From Nakamurella endophytica (GTDB lineage: Bacteria; Actinomycetota; Actinomycetes; Mycobacteriales; Nakamurellaceae), in assembly GCF_014646215.1 (NCBI RefSeq), contig NZ_BMNA01000010.1, positions 1 to 64,000 on the forward strand: a stretch of 64,000 bases of DNA, read 5' to 3'. The notes under the pieces were generated by a model. The model saw nothing but the letters and a program-made list of their open reading frames with translations. It was not told where the DNA came from and did not search any database. Below, piece after piece: positions 8,627-16,065 of this stretch (the first letter of the stretch is position 1; every line of letters starts with the position of its first letter). The translations under genes and the position numbers were made by a program.

Positions 8627-10584
8627 TAGTCGTACACCCCCTCGACCACCCAGCCGTCCGCCCGGTGCAGCAGCAGCAGCGCCGCACCGGTGTCGGTCAG
8701 CACCTGCAGCCGGGCGCGGTGGCGGGCGGGCCGGGTGACGACGGTGCCGACCGTGCCGACCGTGCCGACCGTGCCGACCGTGCCGACCGTGCCGACGGTG
8801 CCGACCGTGCCCGGAACGCCCGGCAGTACCTCGACGGCGTCCGGGCCGGCGGCGTCCTCGTCCTCGGGCAGCCGGCGGGAGAGCAGCTGGCCCCGGCGCA
8901 CCGGGCGGTACCCCGGCTCGTAGGGCCCCGTGCTGTACGGACCCGGCGGCCCCGACCCGGCCGGCCGGGCCGCCACCAGCGGCGCGCCGCCCAGCGGCAC
9001 CCGCTGCACGCCGTGTGCTCCGACGGCCGGCCGGGCAGCCACCAGGGGCGCGCCGTCCGGCGGTGCGGCGAGCCACCAGCGCTCGTCGAGCAACCACGGC
9101 CCGGCCCAGTCCAGCACCTGGCAGGGGTCGATGCGCACCCCGACCAGCCGTGCCGGGTCCGCCGACAGCAGCCCGCGCCCGGTCAGCACCACTTCGTCGC
9201 CGTCGCCGTCGAGCAGCCGGACCGTCTCGACCGGCCCGCCGGCGGGGTCGGCGGACAGGTGGGTCGGCGACGGCGCGGGCAACGCGCCGGGCCACGGGGC
9301 CTCCGGGTCCCGGGCCGGGACCTTCTCCTCGCCCCACGGCACCAGGGTGATCCGGTCCCCCGGTCCGCGGCCGCCCGAGCGCACCGGCGACAGCACTGAC
9401 TCCGGTCCCAGCAACCCCTGCACCCGGGCACAGGCCCACCCGGCGCGCTGGTCGTCCTCGCCGTCGGACCCCCAGAGCCCGTACTGCACCAGGCCGGCGT
9501 CGACCGCCTCCACCGGCTCCAGCCGCAGCAGGGTGATGCCGCCGGGACCGTGGCCGTCCCCGTCGATCGGCGTGCTGTCGGCGTCCCGGGACAGGGTGCG
9601 GCCGGCGGTCAGCCAGCCGTCTAGCTGCCAGCGCAGCCGGTCGGCCGTCGCCGCTGCGGTGAGCGGCCGGGCGCAGCGCCAGGTCCTGGTCAGCTCGCGG
9701 CCGCGGTCGGTGGCCGCGCTGATGGCCAGCCGGGTGCAGGCCAGTCCGGCGTCGGCCAGCGCCGCGTGGAACCGCTCGGCCAGCGCCCTGGCAAGGAACG
9801 CCGCCGTGTCGACCCGTTCCAGCGGCGGGTCGCACACCTGCTCCACCGCGAGCTCTTCCGGCACGACGCGGCGGAACACCCCGCGCTCGGCCAGCCCGCG
9901 GGCCAGCCGGTGCGCCACGACGGCGTCCGCACCGAACCGGGTGGCCACCGTGGCCTCGGGCAGCCGGGCGAACTCCCCCGCGGTGTCGATCCCCAGCCGG
10001 CGCAGCAGGTCCACCAGCTCGGCGCGCTCCGGCGGGGCGATCGCCGGGTCCCTGGCCAGCTCGCCGACGGGCAGCGGCACGCAGAACGCGGCGGACCCGC
10101 CGCGCGGGACCAGGACGGAGCGCCGCGCGGCCAGCACCGCCACGGCCAGCGAGTCGGCGATCCCGACCTGGCACTCCACGTCCAGCGCCTCGACCGCGTC
10201 CACGATCCGCTCGGCGGCCGCCTCCTCGGACCCCCAGTACCGCGCCGGCCCGCGGACCGGACAGACCAGCAGCCCGGGCCGCAGGATCTCGACGGCCGGC
10301 GCCATGTCCTCCACCGCGACCGCGACCGGCTCGAACATCCGCGCGTCCCGATCGGCGTCGGCGGGCAGCACCAGCAGCTCCGGCCAGCGCGACTGGGCGT
10401 CCCGGCGCCGCTGCCCCACCCGGATCCCCTCGGCCCTGGCCGCGGCGTTGCAGGTGCGGACCCGGTTGGCGTGGAACACCGCGGCGGGCCGGGTGGACGG
10501 CGCACCCGCCGCCCGCAATCCGGCCGCGACCGGCCAGTCGGGGCACCACACGGCCACGGTCCGGTGCGGACCCTCCCCGGTCAC
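8626..10584 (-). CDS. imuB: ImuB, Y-family polymerase-like mutasome hub
   Basis: 652 aa. ImuB lacks polymerase activity in known actinobacteria and bridges DnaE2 to the beta clamp during SOS mutagenesis. The start region RTVAVWCPDWPVAAGL is typical of the family; the Y-family-like core covers roughly residues 1-370, followed by a long Pro/Gly linker holding seven GTV tripeptides (8744-8806) and a short C-terminal piece ending VVEGVYD. GTG 10584 is preferred because it overlaps the stop of a small upstream frame as GTGA; GTG 10590 is an alternative. The stop abuts dnaE2. A LexA box lies at 10762-10777. The usual partner imuA' is 2.7 kb away instead of directly upstream. Confidence 0.88.
   Translation of the reverse strand: MTGEGPHRTVAVWCPDWPVAAGLRAAGAPSTRPAAVFHANRVRTCNAAARAEGIRVGQRRRDAQSRWPELLVLPADADRDARMFEPVAVAVEDMAPAVEILRPGLLVCPVRGPARYWGSEEAAAERIVDAVEALDVECQVGIADSLAVAVLAARRSVLVPRGGSAAFCVPLPVGELARDPAIAPPERAELVDLLRRLGIDTAGEFARLPEATVATRFGADAVVAHRLARGLAERGVFRRVVPEELAVEQVCDPPLERVDTAAFLARALAERFHAALADAGLACTRLAISAATDRGRELTRTWRCARPLTAAATADRLRWQLDGWLTAGRTLSRDADSTPIDGDGHGPGGITLLRLEPVEAVDAGLVQYGLWGSDGEDDQRAGWACARVQGLLGPESVLSPVRSGGRGPGDRITLVPWGEEKVPARDPEAPWPGALPAPSPTHLSADPAGGPVETVRLLDGDGDEVVLTGRGLLSADPARLVGVRIDPCQVLDWAGPWLLDERWWLAAPPDGAPLVAARPAVGAHGVQRVPLGGAPLVAARPAGSGPPGPYSTGPYEPGYRPVRRGQLLSRRLPEDEDAAGPDAVEVLPGVPGTVGTVGTVGTVGTVGTVGTVGTVVTRPARHRARLQVLTDTGAALLLLHRADGWVVEGVYD
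8744..8806. repeat. 9-bp in-frame tandem repeat in imuB
   Basis: Seven units of GTGCCGACC (one with a base change) encode a (Gly-Thr-Val)7 stretch in the linker of ImuB. Unit length is a multiple of three, so copy changes would keep the frame. Confidence 0.95.
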
Positions 10585-10748
10585 CTCCACGGCCGCACCC
10601 CGGCACGACCCGGCCACGGCAACCGGCCACCGGCGGCACCGGGCCGTCCTGCTAGGCAGAGCGCTTCCCCACGCCCGCCCGGCACGGTTGGTCCCGGCCC
10701 GCCGATGCCCGGTGCCGGCCCGACGTCCCTCTCGACGGCATTCACCAT
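10581..10748 (-). CDS. Small upstream open frame coupled to imuB
   Basis: 55 aa, no recognised domain (begins MVNAVERDVGPAPG, Gly/Pro/Arg rich). ATG 10748 has the best ribosome site of this promoter: AGGAGG at 10753-10758, just downstream of the LexA box. Its TGA (10583-10581) overlaps the GTG of imuB. It may be a leader whose translation delivers ribosomes to imuB, or a real SOS-induced small protein. A chance frame in GC-rich DNA is still possible. Confidence 0.4.
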   Translation of the reverse strand: MVNAVERDVGPAPGIGGPGPTVPGGRGEALCLAGRPGAAGGRLPWPGRAGVRPWR

Positions 10749-10761
10749 CGCGCCTCCTGTA

Positions 10762-10777
10762 TCGAACTTGTGTTCGA
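10762..10777. promoter_or_regulatory. LexA (SOS) box of the imuB-dnaE2 promoter
   Basis: TCGAACTTGTGTTCGA, perfect outer hexamers TCGAAC/GTTCGA as in the actinobacterial SOS consensus. It lies 14 bp before the small leader frame; reading toward imuB, a TACGAT -10-like hexamer overlaps its upstream edge, so LexA would block polymerase. Confidence 0.88.
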
Positions 10778-10855
10778 TCGTAGGAGACGGCACCGACAGC
10801 CGACGACCGGACCACCGACCGGCCAGCCGGCGGCCCGGACCGCCGGGAGCCGGGT

Positions 10856-11707
10856 TCAGTGCAGGGCGCGGTTGTGGCCCAGGATCGCCGTGGTGAGCGC
10901 CCCGGCCGCCTCGGCCGGCGCCCGCGGACCGGTCAGCAGCACGAAGTCGATCTCGCCGAGCTCCGGCAGCCCGGCCGACGCACCCAGCTCGACCAGGTCC
11001 CCCGGCGCCAGGGTCCGCGGGAAGACCGCGATCCCGAGACCGGCCCGGACAGCGGCCAGGACCCCGTTCACACCGCGCACCGTGCAGGTGATCCGGTACG
11101 GCCGGCCCTGCGCCTCGAGCGCCTGCACGGCCAGCGACCGGCTCAGGCTCGGCGCCTGGTACACCACGAGCGGTGCCGGCTCGGCAGCATCCAGCCGGGT
11201 GCCGTCCGCGGCCGCCCACACCAGCCGGTCACGACGGACCACCGCCGCCCGCGGGTCACCGGGCTGGTGCTTGACGAACGCCACGTCCAGGTGCCCGGAC
11301 TCGAGCCGACGGTGGATGCCCGCGCTCTGCCCCACGGTCAGCTCCAGGTCGATCCGCGGGTACAGCCGGCGGAACTCCCGCAGGATGCGCGGCAGCGCCG
11401 TCAGCGCCAGGTCGTCGGACACCCCGAACCGCAGCCGGCCCCGCAACCCGCGGCCGGTGAACCAGCTCTCGGCCTCCTGCTGCGCCGCCAGGATCGTCCG
11501 CGCGAACCCGGTCATCGCCTCGCCGTCGGCCGTCAGGGTGACCGACCGGGTGTCCCGCAGGAACAGCGGACGGCCGACCGCCACCTCCAGCTTGCGCACG
11601 TGCTGGCTGACCGTCGGCTGCCGCAGCCCCAGCTGTTCGGCGGCCCTGGTGAAGCTCAGGGTGTCGGCGACGGCGACCAGGGTCCGCAGCTGTTCCGGGT
11701 CGTACAT
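10856..11707 (-). CDS. LysR-family transcriptional regulator
   Basis: 283 aa. N-terminal winged helix-turn-helix: LRTLVAVADTLSFTRAAEQLGLRQPTVSQHVRKLEVAVG, then VTLTADG; C-terminal substrate-binding domain from about residue 85. ATG 11707 is chosen because MYDPEQLRTL is the normal LysR beginning. It is divergent from an MFS exporter, and a TCATC-N9-GATGA element lies between them, so it probably controls that exporter and itself. The effector cannot be read from the sequence. Confidence 0.9.
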   Translation of the reverse strand: MYDPEQLRTLVAVADTLSFTRAAEQLGLRQPTVSQHVRKLEVAVGRPLFLRDTRSVTLTADGEAMTGFARTILAAQQEAESWFTGRGLRGRLRFGVSDDLALTALPRILREFRRLYPRIDLELTVGQSAGIHRRLESGHLDVAFVKHQPGDPRAAVVRRDRLVWAAADGTRLDAAEPAPLVVYQAPSLSRSLAVQALEAQGRPYRITCTVRGVNGVLAAVRAGLGIAVFPRTLAPGDLVELGASAGLPELGEIDFVLLTGPRAPAEAAGALTTAILGHNRALH

Positions 11708-11769
11708 GCGCCGCCCTTCCGACCGTCCGGCCGCGCACCGCCCGCGCCGCCCGCGCCGCCCGGCAGCAA

Positions 11770-11788
11770 TCATCACGGAACACGATGA
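11770..11788. promoter_or_regulatory. LysR-type box between regulator and exporter
   Basis: Inverted repeat TCATC-N9-GATGA, containing the classic LTTR core ATC-N9-GAT (T-N11-A). It sits in an AT-richer stretch of the 205-bp divergent intergenic region, 63 bp from the LysR start. Confidence 0.6.
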
Positions 11789-11912
11789 GAGTGATAGGGC
11801 TGATTCTGACATGTAATGAGCAGCGCCGAGGTCAGGATGGACCGGTCAGTTCCGCATACGAAACGTTGGGATCCTCGTGCTCTCGCCTCGCCCTGCCCGT
11901 GCGGGCTCGTCC

Positions 11913-13181
11913 ATGTTCGCCTCGCTCCGCATCCGCAACTACCGGGTCTTCTTCACCGGTCAGCTCATCGCCAACATCGGCAACTGGACCCAGCGCATCG
12001 CGCAGGACTGGCTGGTGCTCACCCTCACCGGGAGCGCGACGGCCGTCGGGATCACCACCGCCCTGCAGTTCCTGCCCACGCTGCTGCTCGGTCCGGTGGG
12101 CGGGTCGCTCGCCGACCGCTACCCCAAGCGCACCGTGCTGCTGACCACCCAGACCGTGATCGCCTGCTGTGCCGCGGTTCTCGGCACGCTGGTGCTCACC
12201 CACACCGTGCGGGTCGAGTACATCTTCGCGGTCGCAACGGTTCTCGGCCTGGCGACGGCGGTCGACAACCCGACGCGGCAGTCGTTCGCCGGGGAGCTGG
12301 TCGGCCCCGGGCAGTTGCGCAACGCGATCAGCCTCAACTCGGCCGCGTTCCAGCTGGGTGCGACCGTCGGTCCCGCGGTCAGCGGCGTGCTGATCGGGTG
12401 GATCGGCATCGGCTCGGCGTTCGTGGTGAACGCCGCCTCGTTCGGCGCGTCGGTGTTCGCGCTGACCCGGGTGCGTACGGCGGACCTGCACCTGACGCCA
12501 CGCTCGGCGGCGGGTGCGATGCGGGCGATCGACGCGGCCCGCACCATGCACACCCGGCCGCAGATGTGGTGGCCGATGGTGCTGGCGGCCACCTTCTCGC
12601 TCTTCACGATGAACTTCCCGGTGACGCTGGCGGCCTTCTCCGCCACCGTGTTCCACGGCGGCCCGAGCGGGTTCGCCCTGCTGACCTGCATGCTCGCCGG
12701 CGGATCGGTGGTCGGGTCGCTGCTGGCGGCCCGGCGGGGTCCGCTGCGGCTGCGGCAGTTGGTGACGCTGGCCGGGGCGCTGGCCTCCGCGCAGCTGCTC
12801 GCCGCCCTGGCGCCCGGCGAGGTGGCGTTCGCCGCGGCCCTGACGGTCACCGGCCTGGCGTCGGTGATGTTCGGCGTGTCGGCGAACGCGACGGTGCAGC
12901 TGGCCGCCGGCGAGCAGATGCGCGGCCGGGTCATGGGCATCTACCTGGTGGCGGTGTTCGGTGCCGGGTGCGTGGGCGGGCCGGTGGTCGGGGCGATCAT
13001 CCAGCACCTCGGTCCGCGCGCCGGCCTGCTGGCCGGGGCCGTGCTGCCCGGCCTGGTGACCGTGGCGGTGGCGCTGACCCTGGCCCGCACCGGCGGCATC
13101 GACGTGGCGGCGGCCGTCCGCGGCCGGGTGCGCAGCATCGGCAGCTCGACGCGCGGCGCGGTGGTGGGCTGGCGGCATTGA
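11913..13181 (+). CDS. MFS exporter of the DHA3 (EntS-like) type
   Basis: 422 aa, about 12 hydrophobic segments. Starts MFASLRIRNYRVFFTGQLIANIGNWTQRIAQDWLV, the hallmark opening of DHA3/MFS_3 drug or siderophore exporters, with the MFS loop motif GGSLADRYPKR after helix 2. An upstream in-frame GTG at 11877 would add 12 residues; ATG 11913 fits the family better. Divergent from the LysR gene, its likely regulator. The substrate is unknown. Confidence 0.85.
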   Translation: MFASLRIRNYRVFFTGQLIANIGNWTQRIAQDWLVLTLTGSATAVGITTALQFLPTLLLGPVGGSLADRYPKRTVLLTTQTVIACCAAVLGTLVLTHTVRVEYIFAVATVLGLATAVDNPTRQSFAGELVGPGQLRNAISLNSAAFQLGATVGPAVSGVLIGWIGIGSAFVVNAASFGASVFALTRVRTADLHLTPRSAAGAMRAIDAARTMHTRPQMWWPMVLAATFSLFTMNFPVTLAAFSATVFHGGPSGFALLTCMLAGGSVVGSLLAARRGPLRLRQLVTLAGALASAQLLAALAPGEVAFAAALTVTGLASVMFGVSANATVQLAAGEQMRGRVMGIYLVAVFGAGCVGGPVVGAIIQHLGPRAGLLAGAVLPGLVTVAVALTLARTGGIDVAAAVRGRVRSIGSSTRGAVVGWRH

Positions 13182-13286
13182 CCCGGTCGCCTTTGGCGCC
13201 GCACGGTGACTCCCCGGTGGCGCAGCGCGCCGCCGGCATCGGACACCCACCGGACCGACGCGAGCGACCGGGCCCGAGCACCCGGG

Positions 13287-14276
13287 TCACCCGACCTGCG
13301 CCGCCACCGGCACCTGCACCGGCGCGGCGGGAACGGTCACCGGCTGCACCTGGACGGCGGACCGGGTGGACCGCAGCAGCACGGTCGTCCGGCGCGGGTG
13401 ACCGGCGGCACCGCGTCCCCGCACCTCCACGGACAGTTCCCGGTCCCGCAGCCGGCCGTGGCCGTGGTCCGCGCCGGACCACCCGGTGATCCGGGTCCGC
13501 AGCACCAGGTCCGCGCCCGGCCACGCGCCGGCCACCAGCAGGACCACGCCGCGTTGGCGGAGCCGCCCGGCGAGGACGCGCAGCCGGGCCGGCGCCGTGA
13601 ACCCGCCGGGTGGGGCGGCGACCGCGATGACGTCCATGCCGTCCGCGAGGATCGAGAGCACCTGCAGCACATCGGGCCCCGGATCCGGCACCAGGACGAC
13701 GCGGTCCAGGTCGACGCCGAACTCGGCACCGGCCAGCAGGCCCACACCGGGCATGCCGACCAGCGCGCTCCACGTCGGGGCCGGCGCGGCCAGCAGGGTG
13801 AGCAGCAGGCTGGTCGTACCCTGGCCGCCGGCGAGCGACACCACGCCTCCGCGGGGCAGCCCGCCGGCCGGCAGGATCCCGGCGAGCGGAGCGGGCGCCG
13901 GGAGCACCTCGCGCCGGGTCGGAGCGGCGACGGGACCCAGGGCGGCGGGATCGGGACGGTCCACCGCGACGAGGTCGGCGGCGCCGCGATCCCCGGCAGG
14001 GGCAACCGTGGCGGGATCGAACGCGGCGGGATCGAACCGACCGGCGACCTCCCGGCCGGCGGTGGGCGGCGGGACGGCGACCGGTCCGGTGGCGGCCGGG
14101 TCGTCGTCGGTCAGCTGCACCACGTCCGGATCCGGCGCCAGGGCGGCCGACCCCGACTCCTGCAACGGGCGGCCGACCCGCTCGCCACCCGGGATCACGG
14201 CGGCCATCCGGCGGCGCAGGTCCGCCAGCAGGTGCTCGCGGGGCGTCGGCGGCGCGGCGTCCCATTGGTCGAACAC
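13287..14276 (-). CDS. imuA': ImuA' (RecA-like accessory factor of the mutasome)
   Basis: 329 aa. Resembles the actinobacterial ImuA'/RecA-like protein needed with ImuB and DnaE2 for translesion synthesis. The core begins near residue 140 with LPAPAPLAGILPAGGLPRGGVVSLAGGQGTTSLLL; the P-loop is degenerate (GGQGTTS), as is usual. The N-terminal 130 residues are low complexity and divergent. GTG 14276 is preferred: a TAGTGT hexamer ends 7 nt before it, giving a leaderless transcript, and the LexA box spans this start. It is separated from imuB by the LysR-MFS pair. The end faces the exporter gene tail to tail. Confidence 0.72.
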   Translation of the reverse strand: MFDQWDAAPPTPREHLLADLRRRMAAVIPGGERVGRPLQESGSAALAPDPDVVQLTDDDPAATGPVAVPPPTAGREVAGRFDPAAFDPATVAPAGDRGAADLVAVDRPDPAALGPVAAPTRREVLPAPAPLAGILPAGGLPRGGVVSLAGGQGTTSLLLTLLAAPAPTWSALVGMPGVGLLAGAEFGVDLDRVVLVPDPGPDVLQVLSILADGMDVIAVAAPPGGFTAPARLRVLAGRLRQRGVVLLVAGAWPGADLVLRTRITGWSGADHGHGRLRDRELSVEVRGRGAAGHPRRTTVLLRSTRSAVQVQPVTVPAAPVQVPVAAQVG

Positions 14277-14284
14277 ATGTTCGA
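14269..14284. promoter_or_regulatory. LexA (SOS) box over the imuA' start
   Basis: TCGAACACATGTTCGA matches the actinobacterial SOS consensus TCGAACRNRYGTTCGA at every position. It covers the imuA' GTG and the end of its -10 hexamer (TAGTGT on the minus strand, 14284-14289). Confidence 0.93.
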
Positions 14285-14534
14285 CACTAGGGCCACGGCT
14301 CGGCGGCTGTCCAGCCCGGCCGACCGGTTCACCGGATCGGTGCACCGCCCCGCTCCGCACCGTGATCGTGGCACGCAGACCCGACGGCCGAACAGCGGCG
14401 CCCACCCCGGCCCAGCACCGGTGAGGTAGTCCGTGGCGGCGACCGACCCTGCGCATGGTCCGTAAGTCGAGCCGCGACGGCGGCGACCGTCCGGGGTGCG
14501 TCGTCATCCCTGCACCACACCCGACAATCAGCGC

Positions 14535-14563
14535 TTGTCGGACAGCCCCTCACATCGTAGGGT
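14535..14563 (+). promoter_or_regulatory. SigA-type promoter of the amidoligase-like operon
   Basis: TTGTCG (14535-14540), 17-bp spacer, TAGGGT (14558-14563), about 35 bp before the first gene. The 320-bp gap 14277-14597 otherwise holds only the LexA box of imuA'. Confidence 0.55.
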
Positions 14564-14597
14564 CCACCATCGGCGCAGGTCAGGGCTCTACGAAAGG

Positions 14598-14882
14598 ATG
14601 CGGATGGGCGAGAAGGGAAATGCCGGGGACGTGCCCGCGGTCGCCGCGGCCGCGGCCGCACCGTCCCTCGTCGAGCGGGTCACCACGACGGCCACCGAGA
14701 CGGTGACCGGCGTCGGTGAGGACTTCTTCTCGACGGTCAAGGACAAGACCGTCGGCGCGATGGCCGACAACACCGTCGCAGCCGCGCGAGAGCGACTGCA
14801 ACGCCGGACCCAGCCCCAGAACCCCGACCAGGAGTCACCCGCCCGGACGGACCAGGGCGGCGGAACGGGCACCGGTTCCTGA
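14598..14882 (+). CDS. Small helical protein with Gly-rich C-terminus
   Basis: 94 aa (92 if ATG 14604 is used; AAAGG at 14593-14597 fits the second start better). No known domain recognised. An Ala-rich segment is followed by a probable amphipathic helix (roughly residues 22-70), then a disordered Gln/Pro/Asp tail ending RTDQGGGTGTGS. No signal peptide or membrane segment. It is first in a three-gene unit, 37 bp before a divergent carboxylate-amine ligase. That context raises the possibility that it is the protein substrate or modifier of the ligase, but it does not end in the GG-Glu/Gln of Pup, so this is only a hypothesis. Confidence 0.6.
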   Translation: MRMGEKGNAGDVPAVAAAAAAPSLVERVTTTATETVTGVGEDFFSTVKDKTVGAMADNTVAAARERLQRRTQPQNPDQESPARTDQGGGTGTGS

Positions 14883-14919
14883 CCGCCGGACAGCTCCTCT
14901 CGACAGGGTGCGCGCCACC

Positions 14920-16065
14920 ATGGCGGCAGCACAGCCCGACTCCCTCGCCGAGGTCATCGGCCGCTGGTCCGGTGGCCGCGTGATCGGCGTCGAACGTGAG
15001 TACGAAATTTACACGGGCCCTCCAGGTGGGGACCGGCCGGTCGACGCCAGGACCGTCTGGCGCGACCTCCCGGGCCCCGGGCGGGCAATCGATCCCGGTG
15101 ATCCTCAGGCTCGCCGCTGTCCGACCGGGGCGGCGATCACCACGGACGGGCCGCACGCAGAGATCGCTACGCCGCCGGTGGTCCTCGAACCCGGCTGCAC
15201 GGACACCGTGCTCGCGCACGCGGCGGCAGCGGAGCGGCACCTGGCCGCCCAACTCGGTGGACACCGGCTCGTCGGCTATTCCACGCACATCAGCGTGGAG
15301 GTGCGCGACCATGCGGTCGTTCCGGTGGCCCGACTCGTCGCGCGGCGCATGGCCATCCCGCTCATGCTGGTCCTCGATCGGGCCGGCTCCCCTGGAGTGC
15401 TCGTCCGCCCGAGACCCGGGCGACTGGAGATCGGTGGCGAGTTCGCGGCCGGTGACCAGCTGCGGGCGGCGGTCGCGTTGACGGTGGCCACGGTGCTCCT
15501 GGCCGAGCGCCGGATCGGTATCCGCCGGATCGCCGCCCCCGGCGCTCCCCGGGTCCGTCCGGCTCGTGCCACGGAGCGATTCGGCTGGTACGTGGACCGC
15601 ACCGCCTTCGGGCCCGATCTCTACGTCGCCGGCCGCGCAACGAGAATCGGCCGCGCACAGGCCCAGGACGTCCTGGCCCGCCACTGGTCGCGCTGCCGAC
15701 CAGTGGCGCGGACGGTCCTGTCCGATACCGAGGTCGGTCTGGTGGACCACGTCGTCGCCGGTCTCCGCCCGCTTCCGATGGAAGCGCCGCTGGACGACGA
15801 CGGACCGGTCGCCGCCGTGCCCGACCACCGGCACTACGGCGAGCGGGTACGGGGGGTTGTCACGGTCAGGGTCGTAGCCGCGTCCTGGTGGAAGGCCCTG
15901 CTGCAGTTGGACGGTGGTCACGGATCCCAACGGTGGGTCACGCTGCCCGGGCGCACCCTGGATCCCGTCCTGGACGCGCTGGACGCAGGTCTTCTGGACG
16001 ACGAACTCGCCCTGCTGTGCCGCCAGTCCGTTCCGGTGACGAACAGATGGAGGACACCGGCATGA
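14920..16065 (+). CDS. Divergent carboxylate-amine ligase (GCS/Pup-ligase-like)
   Basis: 381 aa, cytoplasmic. I do not recognise a named family, but three ordered motifs match the glutamine synthetase/GCS superfamily: RVIGVEREYEI near residue 20 (PafA: IMGIETEYG), TDGPHAEIATPP near residue 75 (PafA: DVGSHPEYATPE; YbdK-type: ELVTPP), and GYSTHISVEV near residue 110 (PafA: SYGCHENYLV). A later RLEIGGEF could supply another metal ligand. Such enzymes phosphorylate a carboxylate with ATP and join it to an amine. It is shorter than PafA/Dop (about 450-500). The stop overlaps the next gene as ATGA. The region has AT-richer spots (14999-15017) than its neighbours. A gamma-glutamylcysteine-ligase-like small-molecule enzyme is the main alternative. 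Confidence 0.6.
   Translation: MAAAQPDSLAEVIGRWSGGRVIGVEREYEIYTGPPGGDRPVDARTVWRDLPGPGRAIDPGDPQARRCPTGAAITTDGPHAEIATPPVVLEPGCTDTVLAHAAAAERHLAAQLGGHRLVGYSTHISVEVRDHAVVPVARLVARRMAIPLMLVLDRAGSPGVLVRPRPGRLEIGGEFAAGDQLRAAVALTVATVLLAERRIGIRRIAAPGAPRVRPARATERFGWYVDRTAFGPDLYVAGRATRIGRAQAQDVLARHWSRCRPVARTVLSDTEVGLVDHVVAGLRPLPMEAPLDDDGPVAAVPDHRHYGERVRGVVTVRVVAASWWKALLQLDGGHGSQRWVTLPGRTLDPVLDALDAGLLDDELALLCRQSVPVTNRWRTPA

Noticed and set aside
8744-8806. Regular short repeat considered as a CRISPR-like or regulatory array
   Set aside because: 9-bp direct units without spacers lie inside imuB coding sequence and encode GTV.
14737-15930. Long minus-strand frame opposite the ligase-like gene
   Set aside because: No domain, no ribosome site; the plus strand has ordered ligase motifs and coupled starts.
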